From: Mucilaginibacter frigoritolerans
GTDB taxonomy: Bacteria > Bacteroidota > Bacteroidia > Sphingobacteriales > Sphingobacteriaceae
Assembly (NCBI RefSeq): GCF_007830615.1
Contig: NZ_VLLI01000008.1
Span: 1-64,000, forward strand
Reading direction: 5' to 3'
DNA: 64,000 nt
Shown here: one piece after another, positions 8,015 to 17,836 of the stretch
How positions within the stretch are numbered: position 1 is the first letter of the stretch
Layout of the letters: the number at the start of each line of letters is the position of its first letter
Made by a program: the position numbers and the translations under genes
Notes under the pieces: generated by a model
What the model was told of the DNA's origin: nothing
Seen by the model: only the letters and a program-made list of their open reading frames with translations
Databases searched by the model: none

Positions 8015-9949
8015 TTAGCGTAAAATGGTTGGTTTAATAAATAATACGGTTACCACTTTTGAATTTGTTTTGGTGCGACTGCTGAAGATCCATTTCAGGA
8101 TAGGTATCCTTGATAAAATTGGAACACCAGAGGCTGATAAATCATTTTCGGTACGCTCCATGCCTCCTAATAAAACTGTATCCTCACTGTGCACACGCAG
8201 GCTGGATTCAAATTTGCTAATGGATTGAGGTGGTGGTGAGCCGTCTGTTGGGATGGATGTAAAATCAGATATATTCACTTTTATTCCCAATGTAACCTCA
8301 TCATCGCCTGATACTATCGGCTTAATGTCAACGGATAAATTAGCCTCAACAGGAACGTAGGTATTAGTAAAAACCGAGGTGTTTGTAGAAGCTGAGGGAA
8401 TCAGGTTTTGGGTAGAGTTTTTATAATATAATTTGCTGCCAATGCTTAGGGTAGCGGTATGCCCGTTCAAAGCAGTCAATTTAGGAACTGACCGTACATT
8501 TACATTATTATTGGTTTCTGAAGCCTGCAGGGTAACATAAAAATTGGGTACCACATGTCCCAAATTTAAAGAGGTGAGGCTTCCCAAACTATTTAAAAAA
8601 CTATTTACACCGCTGGCACTGGCCGTAAAGTTGATGCCTGACAAAATGGTACCGCCCGTTTTAACACTATCAGATACACCGGCGCTAATGCCTGTTGCTA
8701 TGGTTCTGGTTTTTGTAAAATCGATTATAGTTACTTCAATTAATACAACCGGCACCAATTCATCCAGTTGTTTAATAACGCTTTCAATCTCCCTGATCTG
8801 GGCGCTGGAGCCAGACAGAAGAATAGTATTCTGTTCCCTGAATTCTTTAATTTCCACACCCTTCTTCCAGTCGGCAGGAATCATCGATACAACAGTATCT
8901 ATTGATCTGTTTTGCAGATGAATAGCTTTGAATGACCTTAATCCTTCCAGCTTTTTATCGCCTATTAAATAAATACCATTTTCTGATTGAAAAGTGTAAT
9001 CGGTTCCCTTAAGTAGCAGCCCCAGAAATTCTTCGTATGATACATCACTTACGTGTATATTGATGGTTCCTTTAATTTCCGAATAAATGGAATAGTTGTA
9101 ATTTAATTCCTGACTGGCCTGGCTAATCAGGTTAAGGATGGGGGCATTATTTGCATCAGCTGAAATTAACTTTTGCCCGTTTACCGTTTTAAAAAATACG
9201 CCAGAGGCAGCATTCCCGCCTGGAGCCGGGCTAACCTGCTTAAATAATTTTCGTACCGCGGTCTGGTTATCGCCGTTAACATATAATTCTTCATTTTCTG
9301 CCAGTGGTTGAAAAAGATAATAGTCGTCGGCAGTTTTTACCATTTTGATTTCGTTGGCATAGGCCAGTTTATCCATCGCCGTTTCAAAGGGAGCTGCTGC
9401 AATAAAGGCGTTTACTTTTTTACCCTGCAACGCAACGGGAACAATCACATTTTTACCAGAAACCTGGGTGATCTTTTTAGCAACGCTGGTCAGGCTGTCA
9501 TTATTAAGGGTTAATGATAAACTGTTGTTTGAACGATTATAAACAGCATCGATTTCTTTAACAGGAGGTTTAATATTAATTACCGGCTCCTGGTAAGAGG
9601 TGATATAAATGATAGATCCAACAGTGCTGATATCAAGGCTATACTTCTGCGCCAGGAAAAGCAAAATATTAGAAGCAGTTACATCATTCAAGTTATCATT
9701 AATTGGAAAGCTAAGCTTTGGATCAACACTGATACTTAAATTATTGGCCGCTGCAATGCCCTGTAAATATTGTTGTACAGACCCGTTAATTTGCAGGGAT
9801 ACTTTTTGATCGAGCCCCGGAAGCACTTTGGCCAGACTGTCCAATTTCTTTTGTATCGTTCGTATGCGGGGAGTTTGCTGGGCCAGTGCAGAAAATGAAC
9901 AGGCCAGGCAGAAGCATATCAATAACAGTCGGGTAAACTTTTTAATCAT
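8015..9949 (-). CDS. Secretin (GspD/PilQ family outer-membrane channel)
   Basis: 644 residues with a signal peptide (LLLICFCLACSFSALAQ). Repeated N-domains in the first 400 residues include VNIHV/INIHVSDVSYEEFLGLLL and a TILLSGSSAQIREIESVIKQLD module. The C-terminal secretin domain has VPVVLIEVTIIDF, a VPKLTALNGHTATLSIGSK segment, and the closing GVPILSRIPILKWIFSS...VLFIKPTI. It should form the multimeric outer-membrane pore of a type II secretion or type IV pilus-like machine. Length is usual for the family. No lipobox is visible, so targeting may not depend on a pilotin-type lipid. Confidence 0.9.
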   Translation of the reverse strand: MIKKFTRLLLICFCLACSFSALAQQTPRIRTIQKKLDSLAKVLPGLDQKVSLQINGSVQQYLQGIAAANNLSISVDPKLSFPINDNLNDVTASNILLFLAQKYSLDISTVGSIIYITSYQEPVINIKPPVKEIDAVYNRSNNSLSLTLNNDSLTSVAKKITQVSGKNVIVPVALQGKKVNAFIAAAPFETAMDKLAYANEIKMVKTADDYYLFQPLAENEELYVNGDNQTAVRKLFKQVSPAPGGNAASGVFFKTVNGQKLISADANNAPILNLISQASQELNYNYSIYSEIKGTINIHVSDVSYEEFLGLLLKGTDYTFQSENGIYLIGDKKLEGLRSFKAIHLQNRSIDTVVSMIPADWKKGVEIKEFREQNTILLSGSSAQIREIESVIKQLDELVPVVLIEVTIIDFTKTRTIATGISAGVSDSVKTGGTILSGINFTASASGVNSFLNSLGSLTSLNLGHVVPNFYVTLQASETNNNVNVRSVPKLTALNGHTATLSIGSKLYYKNSTQNLIPSASTNTSVFTNTYVPVEANLSVDIKPIVSGDDEVTLGIKVNISDFTSIPTDGSPPPQSISKFESSLRVHSEDTVLLGGMERTENDLSASGVPILSRIPILKWIFSSRTKTNSKVVTVLFIKPTILR

Positions 9950-9956
9950 TTCAGCA

Positions 9957-11390
9957 CTAATAGTTAAATAAAAGGGGATATATTTCTTCGATAGAGGTTA
10001 ATCCATCTGCAAATAGTTTAAAAGCATTTTCGGCCAGGGTTTGTACACCGCGTTCTTTCAGTTGATCCTGGATATACATATTTCCCTGCTTGATCTCAAA
10101 TGCCAGGTCCTGATCAATGGGGATTACTTCGTAAACTGCCTTACGGCCTTTATAACCGGTATAATAACATTGTTCACATCCTTTGGGTGTACTATGATGG
10201 ATAACCCTCTTGTAAGGCTTAAATTGTTTGGGGTATAGCCCCTCATCGAATGTCTTTTCTTCTTTGCAAAAAGGGCACAATAAACGAATCAATCGCTGGG
10301 CTACGGTAGTATTGAGCGTACTGGCAACCAAAAACGGCGGGATGCCCATATCAATCAACCTTGAAACTGTACCCCATGCGGAATTGGTGTGGATGGTAGA
10401 CAAAACCAGGTGACCTGTTAAGGCTGCCCGGATAGCCATATTGGCCGTTTCAGTATCCCTTATTTCACCAACCATAATTACATCCGGATCCTGACGGAGA
10501 AAGGTTCTCAAAGCGGCGGCAAAACTTAAACCAATAGATTCCTTAAGCTGTACCTGGTTGATGCCCTCCAATGTATATTCAACCGGATCTTCAATGGTTA
10601 GGATATTGGTGGTTTCTTTATTCAGCAATTTTAAAGTAGCATATAAAGTGGTGGTTTTACCCGAACCGGTTGGGCCGCTGATCAGCAAAATACCGTTGGG
10701 CCTTTTGGCGCCCTGCAGATAGTTTTCCAGATCGAAAGAGGAGAAACCAAGACTATTCAGATCAATTTCGGTCGCATCGTTATTCAACAACCTTAATACT
10801 ACCTTTTCGCCATGCAAGGTGGGCAATATGGATACGCGGATATCAAACTGCTGATCGCCATGTTTAAAATTAATACGTCCATCCTGAGGTAATCGTTTTT
10901 CTGCGATATCCAGGTTAGAAATGATCTTTATTTTATTGATCAGCGCGGGGTATTCGTCTCTTTTTAGTAAATACCGTTCAACCATCATCCCATCTATCCT
11001 GATCCTTACCCGGCATTTATTTTCGTAGGTTTCAATATGAATATCACTACTCTTCAGGTTTTTAGCTTCCTGAATCAGATTGGCCAGAAAATTATCTGCA
11101 TCATTATTTAATTGCAGGCGGGCAGAACCCTGAGCGATATTGTCCTTAATGTAATATTTAGAAAGCAGTTTTGATATCTGGGCCGCCGGAATTGACTCCA
11201 GCAAGATTTCCAGGTTAAACAGGATTTCCAGTTCTTCTACCAAGCTCTTTTTATCTGTTGTTTCATCACAGTATAATAAAATATGGTTACCGGCTTTGTT
11301 TTTTGGTAGAATACGATAATGCCAGGCCTGATCTTTAGTCAGCAGGTGAAGTTGATCTGTAAGAATAGTAATATCTTCCGTGGAATTCAT
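9957..11390 (-). CDS. GspE/PilB-type secretion ATPase
   Basis: 477 residues. Walker A is GPTGSGKTT at about 239-247. The Asp-box/Walker B region reads RQDPDVIMVGEIRDTETA and the His box GHLVLSTIHTN. Near the C-terminus a four-cysteine zinc site (CPFC...CEQC) is followed by YTGYKGRKAVYEV, all hallmarks of GspE/PilB rather than PilT. It powers assembly of the pseudopilus on the inner-membrane platform. The N-terminal GspE domain is short. The gene overlaps the upstream prepilin-peptidase gene by 4 nt. Confidence 0.92.
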   Translation of the reverse strand: MNSTEDITILTDQLHLLTKDQAWHYRILPKNKAGNHILLYCDETTDKKSLVEELEILFNLEILLESIPAAQISKLLSKYYIKDNIAQGSARLQLNNDADNFLANLIQEAKNLKSSDIHIETYENKCRVRIRIDGMMVERYLLKRDEYPALINKIKIISNLDIAEKRLPQDGRINFKHGDQQFDIRVSILPTLHGEKVVLRLLNNDATEIDLNSLGFSSFDLENYLQGAKRPNGILLISGPTGSGKTTTLYATLKLLNKETTNILTIEDPVEYTLEGINQVQLKESIGLSFAAALRTFLRQDPDVIMVGEIRDTETANMAIRAALTGHLVLSTIHTNSAWGTVSRLIDMGIPPFLVASTLNTTVAQRLIRLLCPFCKEEKTFDEGLYPKQFKPYKRVIHHSTPKGCEQCYYTGYKGRKAVYEVIPIDQDLAFEIKQGNMYIQDQLKERGVQTLAENAFKLFADGLTSIEEIYPLLFNY

Positions 11391-11908
11391 TTCGCGATAA
11401 GGAGCAACAACCAGGCGTCATCGGTAAGGTTGAATAATCCCAGCCACCAATCGCCCGCTAAAAATACTGCAAATATTAGGCTTTGCAAGCCTGCAAGCGG
11501 AATTTGACGATTTTTATTTGCCGAAATCCCCTGAAAAATTAGCCAGCATAATAAAACTGTTATTAAACTGATGATATAGAAAAATAAATAGTTGAGCGTA
11601 GAGCAATAAAATGCAATGCTAAACAAAAAAAGAACGTCGCCAATACCAATTAGCTCCCGGGTAATGTTTACCCATTTTTTATGTTTTAAAGAAAAATAAA
11701 GACTGAGAACAACCAGTTGAAGGGCAAGAAACATTAGGTTGATCAAGGTTGGCTCACAGCGTTCGGCAACTGATAGGTGCTCACCGCCAACTCCAATTAA
11801 CCCGGCAATCAATAAAGGAAATAGAAACCAATATACTGACCGGGCCAGTAAATCCTGTATGAACAGCAATAGTAAAACTATTATAATAGCAATTTTCAGC
11901 AGTAGCAC
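11387..11908 (-). CDS. Type IV prepilin peptidase-like protein (A24 family, short form)
   Basis: 173 residues, strongly hydrophobic with about six membrane segments. Two aspartate signatures of A24 aspartyl peptidases are present: FIQDLLARSVYW near residue 18 (first Asp) and the GIGD motif near residue 88. The N-terminal methyltransferase domain of classical PilD/GspO is absent, as in short A24 enzymes. Sitting directly between the pseudopilin and the ATPase, it is the likely processing enzyme for the pseudopilin leader. Confidence is moderate because such short proteins are often left unannotated. Confidence 0.7.
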   Translation of the reverse strand: MLLLKIAIIIVLLLLFIQDLLARSVYWFLFPLLIAGLIGVGGEHLSVAERCEPTLINLMFLALQLVVLSLYFSLKHKKWVNITRELIGIGDVLFLFSIAFYCSTLNYLFFYIISLITVLLCWLIFQGISANKNRQIPLAGLQSLIFAVFLAGDWWLGLFNLTDDAWLLLLIAK

Positions 11909-12334
11909 TTAATCTGGGGTGGTTTCTCTTAGATGTTTGTCCTGGTCAATTTCCCATACATTAAAGGTGCCATTGCCGTTAAAATCCACAACTGCGGTAG
12001 CCCTTGCGGTAAAAGTTGTATTGGTAGCCGTAGTAATCTCAATGCGGTAATTGGCATGGGCATCTTTATCATCTGTAACCAGCTTCTCCTGTATAAAGCC
12101 GATTTCGGTCAGATCTTTAGAATATCTGGAATGTTCATAAAAATAGCTTTGTTCCAGGGCCTGCACATGCGCCAATTGCGTTTTAGCTTCTACACTTTTA
12201 GCTTTGGTGATTAATGGAAGCAAATTGGGCAAAGCCAACAATACCAGGATCCCGATAATCACCAATACTACCAGAATCTCAGTAAGGGTATACGCTTTCA
12301 GCCGTCTTTGCAATAAGGATGCAGGTTTGTTCAT
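11909..12334 (-). CDS. GspG/PilA-like pseudopilin
   Basis: 141 residues with a class III prepilin leader: a positively charged stretch (LQRRLKA), then YTLTEILVVLVIIGILVLLALP with Glu at mature position 5, then a soluble domain. The usual Gly-Phe cleavage site is Ala-Tyr here, which is tolerated but uncommon. The end of the protein contains DFNGNGTFNVWEID, resembling the Asp-rich calcium loop of GspG. It should be the major pseudopilin and is first in the operon. Confidence 0.85.
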   Translation of the reverse strand: MNKPASLLQRRLKAYTLTEILVVLVIIGILVLLALPNLLPLITKAKSVEAKTQLAHVQALEQSYFYEHSRYSKDLTEIGFIQEKLVTDDKDAHANYRIEITTATNTTFTARATAVVDFNGNGTFNVWEIDQDKHLRETTPD

Positions 12335-12469
12335 ATTTTAAAATCGGTCTAAGCTACCATCTTTTTGAAATATTTTCAATTATTTAATGAACATCTTTTT
12401 TAAATAAGGCATATAAAAGGTGAATTTCCTTTTGTATTGAAGTAGGAGACTTTTGTAAAAATGATAAAA

Positions 12470-12502
12470 CAAAATTAAGTCCGGCCCGGGGGATGAACCA
12501 AA
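12470..12502 (-). promoter_or_regulatory. Possible promoter of the secretion operon
   Basis: On the minus strand TTTG (12499-12502) is followed after 21 nt by TAATTTTG (12470-12477), which fits the Bacteroidota -33/-7 pattern. It overlaps the terminator of the upstream ABC operon and leaves a leader of about 130 nt before the pseudopilin, so the call is tentative. Confidence 0.35.
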
Positions 12503-12516
12503 ACGGGCCGGACTTA
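12476..12516 (-). terminator. Terminator of the ytr-like ABC operon
   Basis: Perfect 13-bp stem TAAGTCCGGCCCG / CGGGCCGGACTTA around a 15-nt loop, 30 nt beyond the stop of the ABC-permease/M1 gene. Confidence 0.85.
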
Positions 12517-12545
12517 CTTCTTTTAATCCATATTTTTAAGATGGT

Positions 12546-15500
12546 TTATTCTATACTTTTCATGTTATCATTCGGGTTCCTGTCTATCAATTTGCCTAAA
12601 GGATCTACACCTACCGATATTGGCTTTCCCTTTACAATGAAGTTGAATTCATGCTCGCCACGAGTTAACTTATATTTCCTAAGGTAAAGCACGTTTGCTT
12701 GTGTACGGCCATCTTTATCTTTTACATCTGTTCCAAACACACCGATATCGATATAGTCATTCATATTTATTGCGGGTACATCGTTGCCTTTTTTATCAAT
12801 CCAAACTTTGTCAATATTTACTTTGAACGTCACCTTATATTCGTTTTTGTTCGCAGTTTGAACAGCTTTTACCGATGTTATTTTACTGTCGTAAAGCGTT
12901 ATTTTTTGCCATGTATCGGTTAGGTAATATTGCAGTGAATCCGGGACATGTTTTTGCAGGTAATGATACAAATCAGGAGCACCAGCAAATGGTGGTTTAT
13001 TTTTAAAGGCATAAGCATTTTTAAATTCGAGTAAGGCATTGTTTAAACTGTCTTCGCCAATCAAGTCTCTTAAACCATACAGGGCTACACTTGCTTTACT
13101 ACTCCACTCAAACCATTGGTCGGCTTTAATCAGCGGGTGTTCTTTTTCTTCCAGCCGTCTTCTCACGAATAAGTAATACCAGAGTTGATCCAGTAATAAT
13201 GATCGCATATTTGCCTTTCCATACTTTTTTTCTGCCATAACCAGTGCATCGTAGTTAGCCAACCCTTCGGGTATTACCAATGATCCCACTGTGTTGTTAG
13301 GGGCTACCTGGAAACGCCACCATTGCTGTGCAAGATTCCTTGTGGTCAGAAAATACAGGTAATCAAATTGATTAGGGTCGGTAAAATGCGCTGTCCAACC
13401 GTTATATTCAGCATAACTGTCCAGCGTGGTTGTTGAAGCATCACGTGGGCCGTAATTGGAAGTTTCAACGAGTCTGATATTTTTAAAAGGATAAGCTCCA
13501 TATACCGAACTGTAATATTTTAACCCATCCTTATAAGCCATCACAAACCGGTTGATATTTATGGCATGAGCCGGGTGATAGTAAACATCAATATCAACCC
13601 AGTGATCTAACAACAGACTATCTTTTCTATCGGCGTACCTGGCTGATATTATCCCGAATGGAGTATACATACCTGGCCTGTTTTGTACATAATGGAAATA
13701 ACTGCGACCATTTTGCTTCCATTGTTTCACAAGCTCGCCTTGAGTAATGACAGTTTGGTCGCTTTCGGTACTTATTGTTACATCCAATTTAAGGAGATCG
13801 GCTGCTTTACCAGCTTTTAATGTACTGATGCCGTCAGGATCGTTTTGTGCAATTTCTTCCTCTTTTTTTGCAGGTAAGCCGGCCTTCTTTCGCACATACG
13901 GGCTACCTACCTCGTCGTCGTCATCATAGCCTAAGCCTGGTAGTCCGCCTGTGAAAAATGTGCCGTTATGCAGCAGGTTGGCTGCATAGAGCCTGTTTTG
14001 GAACCCCTTGTAAACAATAGACGAATTTACCTCAGCAATTACAGAGTCGCCGGGTGCTATGGGCTTTTTAAATTGATACAACCTAAATTCAGCAGTATCC
14101 TGTTTCGGGCCAAACCAGCTGAAGAAACCATGCGGATAAAACAGCGGGTAAGTGAATAGTAGGGGCTTACCATCAATTTTGATCGAATAATTGGTTAGCT
14201 CATCTCCATCAAGCAGCATAGTTGAAATGGGTTTGTTGGTTTTGTTAACCAGCGTAACAAAAGCTCTGACAAACTCCTGCTGTTTACCCGGGAACAAATC
14301 AGCTTCCATTTTGATGCTGGTAATTTTAGGCAATGGCAAATTTTGATATTTCTTAAGAGCCTTTTCATAAATAATGCTGCGGGTATCTTTTTCACCCTGA
14401 GTAAGATATTTGTTCAAATAGCTCACATTATAATAGTTATAGGCACCCACAACAAGAAATAATAAAACCAGGCCTGCCGTAAATACTTTCGTTTTTTTGT
14501 CGAAACGTTCAGGTATCAGCTGTAGCCTTTCTTTAAAGGATGAGCTGATACCTCTGTTATAAAGTAATGCCGCAGCAATGATCAGTAATCCTGCACCTAA
14601 CTGCCAATATAAATCAAACCAGGCTATTGGGCCGGTCATGTGGCCTATGCCATCCATATCAGATATACCCGTGTTTGGGGTATAGGAGTATAAAAGCAAG
14701 TGATAGTCAAATGTCTTGGTAACATCCAGAAAGAACATGCCTACCCAAAGCGTAACACCAAATGCATAGGCTGCGAACTTGTTATTGAAAACCACATTGA
14801 TGATATAGCAAAATATTACTATCTCCAGCAGCTTGGGCAGCAGCACAAGAATTATATACACCAAATAGGCTGATAAATTCAGATCGGTAAAACCCTTAAT
14901 TAATTGTACACTTATGCCAATTACAACAGGAAGCAGCGAAAGCCCGGTTGCGATAACCAGTAACGAAATCAATTTGGAGCCATTGAGCACCCAGTTTGGC
15001 GTGGGCAGTGAATCGTTAATAAAAGCATATCTTGTTAAGCGGTCGCGCTGGAGTGTTTCCCCGGTATAGAACATGATGATGAAGAAGATAAAGAAAGGGA
15101 ATGCATCGTTAAATATGTCTAACAGTACTACTGTCCGCGGTAAATCAGGCACCCCAAAGGTCATATTGCCCAGCCAGAATACAAAACCTAAGAACAGACT
15201 GCCGCTGATGACGATGATCCAGAAGTAATTATCACGAATGATATTTAACAACTCAACACGTATCAGGTTTGCCAGTGTTTGCCGGTTGTATTTACCCGAA
15301 AAGTTAACTATAGGTGTTGCTAACTGCTTACGATTGGTTTTGCCGCCCGTTTCATCAATTGCCGCCCGGTCCCTTTTCCCCGCGAAGAATTTTTCAAAAT
15401 TAAAACGAACATAAGTGAAAATCAAAATCACAAGACCTATGCCGGGCCAAAGCAGTCGGTTGATTGCTAGCGGTCCTGTCATTTTTATAAGATCATTGTT

Positions 15501-16187
15501 TTGCTGGCTGGTACTTGAGTTATTCATCTGAAACCTGATTCCATTTAAGCCAAACGGGTCCGAAATGCCGATAACAGTAGCATTATTTGTGTGATTAAGA
15601 AAAAATAAGGCTATAAAATAGAATAGGAATAAGAGGATGCCGCCAAAATAAATAACCTTCACATTTCTTATAATGGCGACAAGGCCGTAGAATAGTGATG
15701 AGGTGAAAAATATATTAGGCAGTGCAATAGTGAAAAAGGGATATAGGTAAAAGCTCCATTTATTGGGGCCATATTGCTCATGGCTGGTTTTGCCAATAGC
15801 CGGGCCGATAATAGTACCCAGGTAAATACCTGCCAGAATACCGGTTGCAAGGAGTATCATAAACACGAATGAACCAAAATACCGTCCCCAAAAATAACCG
15901 GCTTTGGTAATGGGGTAGGTGAGGTAATAATCTTTGGTTTGATATTCAATATCACGATAAATAGCCATTCCCATTACGGATGAACTAACCAGCATCATCA
16001 TCATGGTCATGGCAGCAGACCAGAATGCTATGAGGTATGGCGAATTAATATGTTCTTTTTCACCAACAGGCAGTGAGCCTGTTGAAAATGCGAACAAGGT
16101 AAACAGGAATATTGCTAAAAAATATAGGTAAACGGCGGGCCTGCGGACCCTATTTTGGATCTCGAACAGAAATATTTTAAAAAACAT
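12546..16187 (-). CDS. ABC-2 permease fused to an M1-aminopeptidase-like domain with a lost zinc site
   Basis: 1213 residues. Roughly the first 580 form two sets of ABC-2-type membrane segments. The remainder is an extracytoplasmic domain related to M1 (gluzincin) peptidases. The M1 zinc motif HExxH, normally followed by QWW, reads RNLAQ-QWW here (residues 950-957, bases about 13,317-13,340). Both zinc histidines and the catalytic Glu are replaced, while the downstream Glu (IPEGLA, about 974) remains, so peptidase activity is very unlikely. It is the last gene of a six-gene operon, 21 nt after the ATPase at 16209. It probably acts as the transporter's membrane part, with the M1-like fold as a binding domain. 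Confidence 0.85.
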   Translation of the reverse strand: MFFKIFLFEIQNRVRRPAVYLYFLAIFLFTLFAFSTGSLPVGEKEHINSPYLIAFWSAAMTMMMMLVSSSVMGMAIYRDIEYQTKDYYLTYPITKAGYFWGRYFGSFVFMILLATGILAGIYLGTIIGPAIGKTSHEQYGPNKWSFYLYPFFTIALPNIFFTSSLFYGLVAIIRNVKVIYFGGILLFLFYFIALFFLNHTNNATVIGISDPFGLNGIRFQMNNSSTSQQNNDLIKMTGPLAINRLLWPGIGLVILIFTYVRFNFEKFFAGKRDRAAIDETGGKTNRKQLATPIVNFSGKYNRQTLANLIRVELLNIIRDNYFWIIVISGSLFLGFVFWLGNMTFGVPDLPRTVVLLDIFNDAFPFFIFFIIMFYTGETLQRDRLTRYAFINDSLPTPNWVLNGSKLISLLVIATGLSLLPVVIGISVQLIKGFTDLNLSAYLVYIILVLLPKLLEIVIFCYIINVVFNNKFAAYAFGVTLWVGMFFLDVTKTFDYHLLLYSYTPNTGISDMDGIGHMTGPIAWFDLYWQLGAGLLIIAAALLYNRGISSSFKERLQLIPERFDKKTKVFTAGLVLLFLVVGAYNYYNVSYLNKYLTQGEKDTRSIIYEKALKKYQNLPLPKITSIKMEADLFPGKQQEFVRAFVTLVNKTNKPISTMLLDGDELTNYSIKIDGKPLLFTYPLFYPHGFFSWFGPKQDTAEFRLYQFKKPIAPGDSVIAEVNSSIVYKGFQNRLYAANLLHNGTFFTGGLPGLGYDDDDEVGSPYVRKKAGLPAKKEEEIAQNDPDGISTLKAGKAADLLKLDVTISTESDQTVITQGELVKQWKQNGRSYFHYVQNRPGMYTPFGIISARYADRKDSLLLDHWVDIDVYYHPAHAININRFVMAYKDGLKYYSSVYGAYPFKNIRLVETSNYGPRDASTTTLDSYAEYNGWTAHFTDPNQFDYLYFLTTRNLAQQWWRFQVAPNNTVGSLVIPEGLANYDALVMAEKKYGKANMRSLLLDQLWYYLFVRRRLEEKEHPLIKADQWFEWSSKASVALYGLRDLIGEDSLNNALLEFKNAYAFKNKPPFAGAPDLYHYLQKHVPDSLQYYLTDTWQKITLYDSKITSVKAVQTANKNEYKVTFKVNIDKVWIDKKGNDVPAINMNDYIDIGVFGTDVKDKDGRTQANVLYLRKYKLTRGEHEFNFIVKGKPISVGVDPLGKLIDRNPNDNMKSIE

Positions 16188-16208
16188 AAGTTATTGTTTT
16201 TAAGTAAT

Positions 16209-17096
16209 TTACATGGTGTTTATATCTACGCGGGTAGCAATATTACTAAAGTATACATCTTCTAAATTGGGGGTGCTGGGCACGAAACCATCCTGCGGTT
16301 CGGTATCCTGCAATATCCTGATATGCAGCTTGCCTGACTTAAGCTGCGTGGATATCACATTATACACATCTCTGAAATACTGTATCTCTGATTGATTAAT
16401 TGCTTTTGAGTAGATCTTTCCCTCCAGTTCCTTTACTGCAAATTCCGGGTCGCCGGCATATAATACTTCTCCCTGGCAAATGATGGCAAAGCTGGAGCAG
16501 AGCGTGCTCACATCCTCAACAATGTGGGTAGATAAAATTACAATAGTATTTTCACCCAATTGGCTCAGTAAATTATAAAAGCGGTTTCTTTCTGCCGGAT
16601 CGAGACCTGCTGTAGGTTCATCAACAATAATCAGCTTAGGGTCGCCTATCAATGCTTGTGCTATACCGAAGCGTTGTTTCATGCCTCCCGAGTAAGTACC
16701 CAGGTGTTTTTTGCGGTCTTTAAAAAGATTCACCTTTTCCAGCAAACCGAGTACAAGGTCTTTGCGTTCTCCTGCATTGCCTACACCCTTTAATTGCGCA
16801 ATATGGTCGAGCATACGCTCGGCTGATATTTTGGGGTAAACCCCAAACTCCTGCGGTAAATACCCAAGCAATTGCCTCACCTGCGTTTTGTTTTTTAGTA
16901 CATCAAGCTCATCAATAAATACGGTGCCTGAATCAGCTTCCTGCAAGGTAGCAATGGTGCGCATTAATGATGATTTACCCGCGCCATTAGGGCCAAGCAA
17001 ACCGAACATACCGTTTTCCAGCGTTAGCGAAACATCCTTTAAAGCATGTACGCCATTTGCATAAGTTTTTGAAAGAGATTTGATGACTAATTTCAT
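16209..17096 (-). CDS. ABC transporter ATP-binding protein
   Basis: 295 residues. Walker A GPNGAGKSS at about 36-44, signature YSGGMKQR, Walker B LIIVDEPTAGLDP and a switch His in ILSTHIVED are all intact. The C-terminal 80 residues form the extra domain found in ATPases that serve ABC-2 exporters. It should drive the large permease/M1-like protein encoded next. It follows the GIN-like gene after only 2 nt, inside the operon led by the gene at 19843. Confidence 0.9.
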   Translation of the reverse strand: MKLVIKSLSKTYANGVHALKDVSLTLENGMFGLLGPNGAGKSSLMRTIATLQEADSGTVFIDELDVLKNKTQVRQLLGYLPQEFGVYPKISAERMLDHIAQLKGVGNAGERKDLVLGLLEKVNLFKDRKKHLGTYSGGMKQRFGIAQALIGDPKLIIVDEPTAGLDPAERNRFYNLLSQLGENTIVILSTHIVEDVSTLCSSFAIICQGEVLYAGDPEFAVKELEGKIYSKAINQSEIQYFRDVYNVISTQLKSGKLHIRILQDTEPQDGFVPSTPNLEDVYFSNIATRVDINTM

Positions 17097-17098
17097 AA

Positions 17099-17836
17099 CT
17101 ATTTGAGTTTTATCAAGTGTTTTAATGCGATGCCATTTGCAATAAGGGTTGCACTATCAGCCAGGTGGTAGGTTAGGTGTTCGTTAATTCCTCCTTTGAT
17201 TACCAGTTTACTTTTATTGAGCAAATTGAGGTCGCATTGAGTAAATTGGTTGTTTGCACCAACAGTGAGCGCCGAGCCACTGTTTTTATCAAACCCTATT
17301 ACAGCCCTCAATTTATTTATCCTATTGTTATCGAGTATAAGGTTGCTTGCGTGGTTTTCCTTTATATGGAGACTGTCGAGCGTAAAGCCGCGGATAACAG
17401 TAGCCTTCCAGTTAAGATCATTTGTTACGGTGTCGGTTATTATAGTGCCTGCTGCCAGGTAATGTGCGTCGGCCGTAAAAGAAGACAGGTTAGGGCAGGA
17501 GATGTATACGATATAATTTGTATTGAACCCACGGTAATGATCGCTAAAAGAGGCGCTTACAATCAATCTTTTGCCCTGTTTAGTTACCTTGGTAAACTCC
17601 ATTGCGTCAGGGTTTGTCATCACTTTGAATGGTCCTTGTACCAGTATAATGTTCACTGCTGTTGAGGCATCAAGTTCTACCTCGTTAAAATCCCGGTAAT
17701 CGAGCGTTACATAGTCGCGGAAAGGATTTGTATAGTCTCCTTTCCGGTATTCCGCCCTGAGATCTAAATCATAGATCACCAGACTTAGGGCTAGCAGAGT
17801 AAAAGTTATTAATAATATTTTAGTGCTTGTCCTCAT
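17099..17836 (-). CDS. Membrane-anchored GIN/DUF2807-like adhesin-head protein
   Basis: 245 residues from MRTSTKILLITFTLL. This start was chosen over one 48 nt upstream because it begins at a clean signal anchor (17 hydrophobic residues) and still overlaps the GntR gene by 17 nt. The rest is beta-rich with many alternating hydrophobic positions (FNEVELDASTAVNIILVQG, LIANGIALKH), resembling the right-handed beta-helix of putative autotransporter adhesin-head (DUF2807) proteins. Its setting inside an ABC operon suggests an envelope-sensing or accessory role, but function is unknown. Confidence 0.55.
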   Translation of the reverse strand: MRTSTKILLITFTLLALSLVIYDLDLRAEYRKGDYTNPFRDYVTLDYRDFNEVELDASTAVNIILVQGPFKVMTNPDAMEFTKVTKQGKRLIVSASFSDHYRGFNTNYIVYISCPNLSSFTADAHYLAAGTIITDTVTNDLNWKATVIRGFTLDSLHIKENHASNLILDNNRINKLRAVIGFDKNSGSALTVGANNQFTQCDLNLLNKSKLVIKGGINEHLTYHLADSATLIANGIALKHLIKLK

